Shown here piece by piece: positions 27,889-35,694 of a stretch of DNA of 49,230 nt. Below the pieces are notes generated by a model. That model was not told the origin of the DNA. It ran no database searches and saw only the letters and a program-made list of their open reading frames with translations. This DNA is from Halomonas almeriensis. GTDB lineage: Bacteria > Pseudomonadota > Gammaproteobacteria > Pseudomonadales > Halomonadaceae. The first letter of the stretch is position 1. The number at the start of each line of letters is the position of its first letter. The position numbers and the translations under genes were made by a program. Location: positions 1-49,230 of the forward strand of contig NZ_JAUFPO010000001.1 in NCBI RefSeq assembly GCF_030409235.1, written 5' to 3'.

Positions 27889-30253
27889 AGTGCGTGAGGA
27901 CCAGCCGCTGGACCTGCAGGGGCGGGTCGACATTGCGGCCTGGGTAGAGCGCCTCGAGGAAGATGTCCGGTTACGCTCGGCCGAGGAGATGCGCGTGGCC
28001 TGCGAGCTCGCCCAGCAACTGGAACTGGCCTCGGAGCGCCCGCACAAGGCCTGGCTGAAGGATGGCTCGAGTTTCCGCATGGGCCTCGAGATGGCCGATA
28101 TCCTGGGTGAGCTGCGGCTCGATCAGTCGGCGCTGGAGGCGGCCGTCCTGTATCGGGCCGTGCGCGAACAACGGATCAGCCTGGTCGAGGTCGAGAAGCG
28201 GTTCGGACACGAGGTCGCCGGATTGATCAATGGTGTGCTGCAGATGGCCGCCATCAGTTCCGCCCAGGCCCCGAGTCAGGATTTCGAACAGCATGATCAG
28301 CAGGACAATCTGCGCAAGATGCTGGTCAACATGATCGACGACGTCCGGGTCGCGCTGATCAAGATCAGCGAGCGGACCTGCGCCCTGCGTCAGGTTCGTG
28401 ACGCGCCCCGCGACAAGCGCCTGCGGGTCGCCCGCGAGGTCTTCGACATCTATGCCCCGCTGGCGCATCGATTGGGCATCGGCCATCTAAAGTGGGAGCT
28501 CGAGGATCTGTCGTTTCGTTACCTGCATGAGCAGGATTACAAGACGATTGCCGCCCAGCTCGCCGAGAAGCGCCTGGATCGCAACCGCTACATCGACGAT
28601 GTGGTCGACACTCTCAAAACGCTGATGGATGCCCAGGGGATCGAGCATCAGGTGGATGGCCGGGCCAAGCACATCTACTCGATCTGGCGAAAGATGCAGC
28701 GCAAGCACATCGACTTCTCCCAGGTGCACGATATACGCGCGGTGCGCATTCTGGTGCCGCGGATCAGCGACTGCTACACCGTGCTGGGGATCGTGCACTC
28801 GCGCTGGCATCATGTGCCCAACGAGTTCGATGACTACATCGCCAACCCCAAGAAAAACGGTTATCAGTCATTGCATACGGCCGTCTTCGGTCCGGAGAAC
28901 AAGGTGCTGGAGATCCAGATCCGCACCTTCGCCATGCATGAAGAAGCCGAGCTCGGGGTGTGTGCCCACTGGCGCTACAAGGGCCACGATACCAATGCGC
29001 GCAGTGCCGGCTACGAGGAGAAGATCGCCTGGCTGCGCCAGGTACTGGAATGGCAGGAAGAAGTGGGCGATGTCGCCCAGCTCAGCGAAGGACTCACCAG
29101 CGATGTGGCCCCGGATCGCATCTACGTCTTCACCCCGGATGGTCACGTGATCGATCTGCCGAGAGTGGCCACGCCCATCGACTTTGCCTATCGCGTGCAT
29201 ACCGAGGTCGGGCATCGCTGCCGCGGGGCCAAGGTCAATGGCCGTATCGTGCCCTTGACTTACAAGCTCAATACCGGCGAGCAGGTGGAGATTCTCACCG
29301 CCAGTAAGGGCGGCCCCAGTCGCGACTGGCTTAATCCCAGTCTGGGCTATGTGGCCACCTCCCGGGCGCGTGCCAAGATCCAATCGTGGTTCAAGCACCA
29401 GGCGCGCGAACAGAATCTGGAAGAGGGTCGGGCGCTGTTCGAGCGCGAGATGAAGCGGCTCGATGTCCAGGGCATGGACCTCACGCGACTGGCCAACCGG
29501 GTCAACTACCTCGCCCCAGACGACATGTATGCGGCACTCGGCGCCGGCGACCTGCGTATCGGTCAGGTGCTCAATCAGGCGCAGCAACTGTTCGGCGAGA
29601 ACGACGAGCATCAGCAGCTCGACAAGCTGCTGTCCAGGCCCAGGCGCGTCTCCGGCAAGGGCGATGACGACGATATTACCGTGCTCGGGGTAGGCAATCT
29701 CAAGACCAGCATGGCCAACTGTTGTCATCCGGTGCCCGGGGAAGCGATTGTCGGATTCATCACCCAGGGGCGTGGTGTCACCGTGCATCGCCAGGATTGT
29801 CCGAACATCCTGCAGCTGCGGCTGGACGAACCCCAGCGGATCATCGAAGTGGAGTGGGGCGAGCGTGCCAACACCCAGTACCCGGTGGACATCGAGGTCC
29901 AGGCTTGGGACCGCTCGGGCCTTTTGCGTGATGTGACGGCGGTGCTCAGCAACGACAAGGTCAACGTCCTCTCGGTGAATACTCTGACCGACACCGATGA
30001 CGGTATCGCGCGGATGATGATCACCGTCGAGGTTGACGGACTGGAAACCCTGGGACGGCTGTTTTCGCGCATTCAGCAGCTGTCCAACGTCATCGAGGTG
30101 CACCGCCTGCGCTCGGGTGGCAAGCAGACCGACACGGAACCCAAGCATCAGGGCGGCGCTGGGGCAGATAAGAAGGCAGCGCAGAACAAGGGCGCGCAGA
30201 AGCCCCGCTCGGACAAAGCCAGGGGCAGCGGCAAAAAGGGGAACAAGCGCTGA
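27881..30253 (+). CDS. relA: GTP pyrophosphokinase RelA ((p)ppGpp synthetase)
   Basis: 790 residues (E. coli 744). The N-terminal region is an inactive HD domain: the His-Asp pair expected in the ALLHD motif of SpoT is replaced (AAVLYRAVREQ). Then the synthetase domain (IYSIWRKMQRKH, DIRAVRILV, NGYQSLHTAVFG), a TGS domain (RIYVFTPDGHVIDLP), a helical/zinc-finger region (MANCCHPVPGE), and an ACT/RRM domain. It is the ribosome-dependent stringent-response alarmone synthetase. The last ~45 residues are a Lys/Gly/Gln-rich tail not found in E. coli. AAGGAGCG fixes ATG 27881. Confidence 0.95.
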   Translation: MVKVREDQPLDLQGRVDIAAWVERLEEDVRLRSAEEMRVACELAQQLELASERPHKAWLKDGSSFRMGLEMADILGELRLDQSALEAAVLYRAVREQRISLVEVEKRFGHEVAGLINGVLQMAAISSAQAPSQDFEQHDQQDNLRKMLVNMIDDVRVALIKISERTCALRQVRDAPRDKRLRVAREVFDIYAPLAHRLGIGHLKWELEDLSFRYLHEQDYKTIAAQLAEKRLDRNRYIDDVVDTLKTLMDAQGIEHQVDGRAKHIYSIWRKMQRKHIDFSQVHDIRAVRILVPRISDCYTVLGIVHSRWHHVPNEFDDYIANPKKNGYQSLHTAVFGPENKVLEIQIRTFAMHEEAELGVCAHWRYKGHDTNARSAGYEEKIAWLRQVLEWQEEVGDVAQLSEGLTSDVAPDRIYVFTPDGHVIDLPRVATPIDFAYRVHTEVGHRCRGAKVNGRIVPLTYKLNTGEQVEILTASKGGPSRDWLNPSLGYVATSRARAKIQSWFKHQAREQNLEEGRALFEREMKRLDVQGMDLTRLANRVNYLAPDDMYAALGAGDLRIGQVLNQAQQLFGENDEHQQLDKLLSRPRRVSGKGDDDDITVLGVGNLKTSMANCCHPVPGEAIVGFITQGRGVTVHRQDCPNILQLRLDEPQRIIEVEWGERANTQYPVDIEVQAWDRSGLLRDVTAVLSNDKVNVLSVNTLTDTDDGIARMMITVEVDGLETLGRLFSRIQQLSNVIEVHRLRSGGKQTDTEPKHQGGAGADKKAAQNKGAQKPRSDKARGSGKKGNKR

Positions 30254-31113
30254 TGAGCCAGCCAGTCCATGACCTCGAGGATCTGCTGACGCTGATGGCG
30301 GTGCTGCGGGATCCGCAGCAGGGCTGTCCCTGGGACGTCAAGCAGGACTGGGACAGCATCGTGCCTCATACCCTCGAGGAGGCCTACGAGGTGGCCGACG
30401 CCATCGAACGCCGTGCCTTCGACGAGCTGCCGGGTGAACTCGGGGATCTGCTCTTCCAGGTCATCTACTACAGCCAGTTTGCCGCCGAAGAGCAGCGCTT
30501 CGACTTCCATGAAGTCGTGGATGTGCTGACCCGCAAGATGCTCGCACGTCACCCGCATGTCTTCCCCGACGGTACTCTGGCGTCGCGGCGTCAGGGCGTG
30601 CCCGCCGCCGAGGTGCAGACCCGCGAGGTCAAGTCGCGCTGGGAAGCCCTCAAGGCCGAGGAGCGCGAAGCCCGTGAGGCACGCTCGGTGCTCGATGATG
30701 TGCCGCGTACCCTGCCGGCGCTGTCGCGGGCAGCCAAACTGTCCAAGCGTGCCGCCGGCGCCGGCTTCGACTGGCCGGACAGCCGCGGGGTCATCGACAA
30801 GCTGCGCGAGGAGCTCGACGAAGTCGCCGAAGCGCTGGAGGCCGGGGATCGCGAGCATGCTGCTGCCGAGGTCGGTGACCTGCTGTTCGCCAGCGTCAAT
30901 CTGGCGCGGACCCTCGGCGCCGACCCGGAACGCTGTCTGCGTGATACCAATGCGCGCTTCGAGCGGCGGTTTCGCCATGTCGAGAATGCCCTGGCCGCTC
31001 AGCAGATACCGCTCAGTGAGGCGGGATTGCAACGCATGGAGCAACACTGGCAGGAGGCCAAGCAACAGGAACGACAAGCCCCGTCATCGTCGGAAGGAGA
31101 ACCTGGATCATGA
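30253..31113 (+). CDS. mazG: Nucleoside triphosphate pyrophosphohydrolase MazG
   Basis: 286 residues (E. coli 263) with two MazG domains. The first has GCPWDVKQDWDS, HTLEEAYEVADAIE and ELGDLLFQVIYYS; the second has LREELDEVAEALEAGD and EVGDLLFASVNLAR, giving the EExxE...ExxD metal-binding helices. It hydrolyses NTPs and dNTPs and lowers (p)ppGpp in E. coli, where it also follows relA (with mazEF between). Here no mazEF toxin pair intervenes: relA and mazG overlap by one base and mazG and ppc by four. Confidence 0.94.
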   Translation: MSQPVHDLEDLLTLMAVLRDPQQGCPWDVKQDWDSIVPHTLEEAYEVADAIERRAFDELPGELGDLLFQVIYYSQFAAEEQRFDFHEVVDVLTRKMLARHPHVFPDGTLASRRQGVPAAEVQTREVKSRWEALKAEEREAREARSVLDDVPRTLPALSRAAKLSKRAAGAGFDWPDSRGVIDKLREELDEVAEALEAGDREHAAAEVGDLLFASVNLARTLGADPERCLRDTNARFERRFRHVENALAAQQIPLSEAGLQRMEQHWQEAKQQERQAPSSSEGEPGS

Positions 31114-33758
31114 GCCATGACCTGCACGAATCGCTGCGCGACAATGTCCGCATTCTGGGTGACACCCTGGGCCGCACTATCGCCGATGACCTGGGGGAGG
31201 GCTTCGTCGAGCGCATCGAGACGATCCGCCGTCTCGCCAAGCGAGGCCGCCAGGGCGAGGCCGACGGCCAGCGTGAACTCATCGAGTATCTGCGCCAGTT
31301 GCCGGAAAGCGAACTACTGCCGGTGACCCGGGCCTTCAACCAGTTTCTCAATCTGGCCAATATCGCCGAGCAGCACTACCGCGCGCGCTTCCGCCGCGTC
31401 GAGGACTATAAGCCCGGCAGCCAGCCGGTGCTCGGCGAGTTGCTCGAACGCGCTCGCCGCGAGGGCCATTCATCGCGCAAGCTGGTGGAGAGCCTGGCCA
31501 ACATGCGGGTCGAGCTGGTGCTGACCGCGCATCCCACCGAGGTCATCCGCCGCACCCTGATCCAGAAGTACGATGCCATCGATGACTGCCTGACGGCCAT
31601 CGAGTCCTCCGCCGACTATCCCGAGCGTGGCGCCCGCGCCAGGGGGCGCCTGGAGGAACTGATCGGCCAGGCCTGGCATACCGACGAGATCCGTCACGAA
31701 CGCCCCACGCCGGTGGACGAGGCCAAGTGGGGATTCGCGGTCATCGAGAACTCGCTTTGGCAGGCCGTGCCGGATTTTCATCGCGATCTCGACAACCTCT
31801 TGCTGGACACCGCCGGCGAACGCCTGCCGCTGGATGCCGCGCCGCTGCGTTTTGCCTCCTGGATGGGCGGTGACCGGGACGGCAACCCGAATGTCACCGC
31901 ACGGGTCACGCGCGAGGTCCTGCTGCTGGGCCGCTGGATGGCCGCCGATCTCTATCTGCGCGACCTGGAGCAGCTCAAGTCCGAGCTCTCCATGTGGAAG
32001 GCCAATAGCGCACTCAAGGCCGAGGTCGGCGATGTCGCCGAACCCTATCGCGAGTTGCTCAAGCGAGTGCTGGCGCGGGTCGAGGCAACCCGGGACTGGG
32101 CCAAGGCCGAACTGGATGGCCGCTCCCACGAGGGTGGACCGATCATCGAGACCCGCGATCAGCTGTTTGCCCCCCTGCTGACCTGCTACCGTTCGCTGTG
32201 CGACGTGGGACTCGACACCATCGCCAACGGCGTGCTCCTCGATACTCTGCGGCGCGTGGCAGTGTTCGGTGTGACCCTGACCAAGCTCGACCTGCGACAG
32301 GAAGCCAGCCGTCATGAGCAGGTCATGGAAGAGCTCACCGAGGCACTGGGACTCGGCCATTACCGGGACTGGGACGAAGGCCAGCGGCAGGATTTCCTGC
32401 TGGCCGAACTGAGCTCGCGGCGGCCCCTGATTCCCCGCCACTGGGAATGTTCCGCCGAGACCCATGAGGTGCTCGACACCTTCCGGGTGGCCGCCGGTGA
32501 GCACGCCGAGGCGCTGGGCACCTACATCATTTCCATGGCCGGGCAGCCTTCGGATGTGCTGGCCGTGGCGCTGCTCATGAAGGAGGTCGGTGGTGATGCC
32601 CGGCTGCCCATCGCGCCACTGTTCGAGACCCTGGATGATCTCAACCGCGCCGGAGATGTCATCGACCGGTTGCTGGCGCTTCCCGGCTACCGCGAGCTGG
32701 CCGGTGACCGCCAGGAAGTCATGATCGGCTACTCGGATTCGGCCAAGGACGCCGGCCAGCTCGCCGCTGCCTGGGCCCAGTACCGCGCCCAGGAAACTCT
32801 GGTCGAGGTGTGCCATCGTCACGATGTCAACCTCACGCTGTTTCATGGCCGTGGTGGCACCGTGGGGCGTGGCGGTGGCCCGGCTCACGCGGCGATCCTG
32901 TCGCAGCCCCCGGGATCGGTGAACGGCAGTCTGCGGGTCACCGAGCAGGGCGAGATGATCCGCTTCAAGTTCGGCCAGCCCGAGATCGCCCTGCGCTCCA
33001 TGGAAATCTACACCTGTGCGGTACTTGAAGCCTCTCTGCTGCCACCGCCGACCCCCGAGCCGGCCTGGCGTGAGGAGATGGACAAGCTGGCCGGGGTGGC
33101 TCACGCCGATTATGTCGGCGTGGTGCGCCAGGACCCGGATTTCGTGCCGTATTTCCGCGCCGTGACACCCGAGAGTGCCCTGGGTCGCCTGCCGCTCGGC
33201 TCGCGTCCCGCGAAGCGGCGTCAGGACGGCGGCGTGGAGACACTGCGCGCCATTCCCTGGATTTTCGCCTGGACCCAGACACGCCTGATGCTGCCGGCCT
33301 GGCTGGGCAGCGGCGAAGCCTTCGCCAAACGCCTGGAAGACGAAGGCGGCATGGAAGTGCTACGCGACATGCGCGACCGCTGGCCGTTCTTCGCCACCTA
33401 CCTGGAAATGCTGGAGATGTTGCTGGCCAAGGCGGACGTCAGCATCGCCGCCTACTACGAGCATCGGCTGGTCGATGAACCGCCGCTGAAAGCCCTAGGG
33501 CAACGACTGCGCGACCGCTTCGGCAACCTGCATCAGGTGGTGCTGGAAATCCTCGACCAGCAGGAACTGCTGGAAAACACTCCTCTGATCCGCCAGGCCG
33601 TCGAGGTACGCAACCCCTACATCGACCCGCTGCACGGCCTGCAGGCCGAACTGCTGCAGCGTAACCGCGACGCCGACGGCGCTATCAGCGCCGACCTTTC
33701 CCGCGCCCTGATGGTCACCATGGCCGGCATCGCCGCCGGGTTGAGGAATACGGGGTAG
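31110..33758 (+). CDS. ppc: Phosphoenolpyruvate carboxylase
   Basis: 882 residues (E. coli 883). Catalytic and signature motifs: H141 in VLTAHPTEVIRR, MGGDRDGNPNVTA, GYSDSAKDAG with the active Lys, and FHGRGGTVGRGGGP. It ends in the conserved C-terminal GLRNTG. It carboxylates phosphoenolpyruvate to oxaloacetate to refill the TCA cycle. The start overlaps the mazG stop (ATGA) with GGAGAA upstream. No terminator is visible after it; a long repeat tract begins at once. Confidence 0.97.
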   Translation: MSHDLHESLRDNVRILGDTLGRTIADDLGEGFVERIETIRRLAKRGRQGEADGQRELIEYLRQLPESELLPVTRAFNQFLNLANIAEQHYRARFRRVEDYKPGSQPVLGELLERARREGHSSRKLVESLANMRVELVLTAHPTEVIRRTLIQKYDAIDDCLTAIESSADYPERGARARGRLEELIGQAWHTDEIRHERPTPVDEAKWGFAVIENSLWQAVPDFHRDLDNLLLDTAGERLPLDAAPLRFASWMGGDRDGNPNVTARVTREVLLLGRWMAADLYLRDLEQLKSELSMWKANSALKAEVGDVAEPYRELLKRVLARVEATRDWAKAELDGRSHEGGPIIETRDQLFAPLLTCYRSLCDVGLDTIANGVLLDTLRRVAVFGVTLTKLDLRQEASRHEQVMEELTEALGLGHYRDWDEGQRQDFLLAELSSRRPLIPRHWECSAETHEVLDTFRVAAGEHAEALGTYIISMAGQPSDVLAVALLMKEVGGDARLPIAPLFETLDDLNRAGDVIDRLLALPGYRELAGDRQEVMIGYSDSAKDAGQLAAAWAQYRAQETLVEVCHRHDVNLTLFHGRGGTVGRGGGPAHAAILSQPPGSVNGSLRVTEQGEMIRFKFGQPEIALRSMEIYTCAVLEASLLPPPTPEPAWREEMDKLAGVAHADYVGVVRQDPDFVPYFRAVTPESALGRLPLGSRPAKRRQDGGVETLRAIPWIFAWTQTRLMLPAWLGSGEAFAKRLEDEGGMEVLRDMRDRWPFFATYLEMLEMLLAKADVSIAAYYEHRLVDEPPLKALGQRLRDRFGNLHQVVLEILDQQELLENTPLIRQAVEVRNPYIDPLHGLQAELLQRNRDADGAISADLSRALMVTMAGIAAGLRNTG

Positions 33759-33760
33759 GG

Positions 33761-34076
33761 GACGAGTTGCGAGATACGAGTTTCGAGCTACGAGCTGTTG
33801 GTTGCAAGCTTTAGGCTGAGTACACGATTTTCAGCTACGAGCTACGAGCTACGAGCTACGAGCTACGAGCTGCAAGCTATGAGTTTCGAGCTGTTGGCTG
33901 CAAGCTTTAGGCTGAGTGCACGATTTTCAGCTACGAGCTACGAGCTACGAGCTACGAGCTACGAGCTACGAGCTACGAGCTACGAGCTACGAGCTGCAAG
34001 CTATGAGTTTCGAGCTGTTGGCTGCAAGCTTTAGGCTGAGTGCACGATTTTCAGCTGTGGGCTACGAGCTGCGGCC
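33761..34076 (+). repeat. Large composite 7-base repeat region after ppc
   Basis: Fills most of the 377-base gap between ppc and the outer-membrane protein gene. Tracts of ACGAGCT units alternate with a ~60-base block (GAGTTTCGAGCTGTTGG through GCAAGCTTTAGGCTGAG to CACGATTTTCAG). Two copies, starting at 33881 and 34005 (124 bases apart), are identical where compared; a first, slightly different copy begins near 33778. In all three frames the short unit reads as the same 7-residue peptide, which creates false open frames. There is no evidence that any is translated. Confidence 0.93.
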
Positions 34077-34135
34077 TTCTCGGCCAAGCGGGCGGTGGCA
34101 TCATCCTGCTCGCCGCTCGCCGCTCGCATCTGGGC

Positions 34136-34705
34136 TTAGAACGGCACCCTCACGGAGGCGTTGATGCGGTTGAGGTGGGAGAGACTGGCGTCGTCGAAGT
34201 GTTCGTACTCGAGCTGGCTGACGACGCCGTTGTTCTGCCAGCGGGCGCCGAAGCCTTCAATGCGGGTGGTGCCGTTTTCCCGAGCGGGGTCGCTGACGCC
34301 GTCGCTGTCCCAGTTGGCCAGGCCGGACTTGGCGTAGAGGCCGAAGCCGTCTTCCAGGCGAATGCCGGCGATCAGGCTGCCGCCGAGGCTGGTGGTGTCG
34401 ACAAGGCGCTTCTGGTCACCGGTCATGGGCACAGCGTCGCTGTCGTGATAACTGAATTCCGCGCCTAGGTCCAAGGCCGGCATGCGGCTTGGCTTGAAGC
34501 CGGCCATCACGCTGAAGCCCGAGGTGAAGCGGTCCGGCGTCTTGACGTCCTCGCCTTCGATGATCAGGCCGTTGTCCAGTTGGGTGATGCGTGTGGCCTG
34601 GGGGGAATAGACCGGTTTGTCATCGGCCGAGGTGATATCCCCGAATAGTCCGGTGAGCATCATCACCAGGCCGGTTGTCATCCACTTTTCGGTTCGAGAT
34701 TTCAT
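34136..34705 (-). CDS. Small outer-membrane beta-barrel-like protein
   Basis: 189 residues. Signal peptide (about 1-27, ending ITSA), then alternating polar/hydrophobic strands (FTSGFSVMAGF, LDLGAEFSYH, SLGGSLIAGIRL, GLYAKSGLANW) and a C-terminal SVRVPF ending in Phe, the usual signal for BAM-assisted insertion. I cannot name the family; it resembles OmpW/OmpA-barrel-sized or porin-like proteins. The start at 34705 is preferred over 34720 because a CAGGGAAC site lies before it. Confidence 0.7.
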   Translation of the reverse strand: MKSRTEKWMTTGLVMMLTGLFGDITSADDKPVYSPQATRITQLDNGLIIEGEDVKTPDRFTSGFSVMAGFKPSRMPALDLGAEFSYHDSDAVPMTGDQKRLVDTTSLGGSLIAGIRLEDGFGLYAKSGLANWDSDGVSDPARENGTTRIEGFGARWQNNGVVSQLEYEHFDDASLSHLNRINASVRVPF

Positions 34706-34791
34706 GTTCCCTGACCTCAATGTGGCCCAGGGGAGGCCGTTTGCGACTTCAATTCCTTACGGTCTATGAAAGTTAGCACTCGGCTTTCGAC

Positions 34792-35694
34792 CTATCCAGT
34801 AGCCGAGCGTTGGTAAAAATAACGGTGGAAGGCCGCGAGGCAGGGCGCTTCTCTGTGGTGCTCACGCGCCAGGTGCAACAGGGGCAGCAGGATGGCGTCA
34901 TGTTCGGTGGGGCGGCCGGCCAGCACGTCCTGCAGCATGGAGGCGCGGTTGTGGGCGGTGTCCTCGATCACCTGCCAGACCAGCCCGCTCAGCCCCCGGG
35001 CCGGCAACGCAACCCCGGCGCTGTGCATGATGTCCGCCACTTCGGCGATGATGGCGTTGGTAATGGGCGCGAAGCGTGGTTCTGCAAGCCGCCCGTTACG
35101 GATTCGGTAGCGGGCGACCACCGGGTTGATGGCGGCATTGACGGCCAGCTTGTGCCACAGGCGCTGGTGGATGTCGTCCACCGCCTGGCAGGCCAGACCT
35201 GACCGGGTCAGGGTGTCGGCCAGCTCGGTGGCCAGGCTCGCGTGCTCACCTTCCAGGTGGCCGATCCAGGTATGGCCATGCCCGGCGTGCACGATGTGTG
35301 AATCGCTCTGGCGATAAGCGCCTTCGGTGGTGCTGGCGCACAGGGTGGGACCCGGCCAGTCGCGGGTCAGCCGGGGCTGCACCTCGAACCCATTCTGCCA
35401 AAGTACCAGTGGCGTTGCCGCCGGCAGGCGCGTGGCCACCTCGGCCAAGGCAGACTCGGCGGCATAGGCCTTGGTCATGAGGTGTACGGTGGTGACAGTC
35501 AAGAGGTCGTGCGCGGTCAAAGAGGTGGCCAGCCGGCCATCCACGGCATGTTGAGTTGTGCTGCCTTGCGGGCTGGTCAGTGACTGTGGCGACGGCAAAG
35601 GGCGTCTCCCGGCGAGCATCACCGCCTGCTGCGAGGCCAGTTTGATGCCGAGCAGGCCGCCCATGGCGCCGGGCCCGATGATAAGTTGCGTCAT
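34792..35694 (-). CDS. panE: Ketopantoate reductase family protein (PanE/ApbA)
   Basis: 300 residues. An N-terminal Rossmann motif IIGPGAMGGLLG, the mid-region KAYAAESALAEVA and LWQNGFEVQPRL, and the C-terminal domain with KLAVNAAINPVVARYRIRNG and HNRASMLQDVLAGRPTEHDAI. These fit 2-dehydropantoate 2-reductase, which uses NADPH to make pantoate for coenzyme A. Other family members act on different 2-oxoacids, so the exact substrate is inferred. It overlaps the topB stop by four bases. Confidence 0.88.
   Translation of the reverse strand: MTQLIIGPGAMGGLLGIKLASQQAVMLAGRRPLPSPQSLTSPQGSTTQHAVDGRLATSLTAHDLLTVTTVHLMTKAYAAESALAEVATRLPAATPLVLWQNGFEVQPRLTRDWPGPTLCASTTEGAYRQSDSHIVHAGHGHTWIGHLEGEHASLATELADTLTRSGLACQAVDDIHQRLWHKLAVNAAINPVVARYRIRNGRLAEPRFAPITNAIIAEVADIMHSAGVALPARGLSGLVWQVIEDTAHNRASMLQDVLAGRPTEHDAILLPLLHLAREHHREAPCLAAFHRYFYQRSATG

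Noticed and set aside
31470..33104. 544-residue minus-strand open frame in ppc
   Set aside because: Shadow of ppc, whose catalytic motifs all lie in the plus frame.
33798..34034. Open frames encoding ATSYELR-type repeat peptides
   Set aside because: A 7-base repeat reads as the same 7-residue peptide in every frame, so open frames arise without selection. There is no ribosome site or non-repeat content.
33761..34076. CRISPR array
   Set aside because: Repeat units are 7 bases with no unique spacers of constant length, and there are no cas genes nearby.
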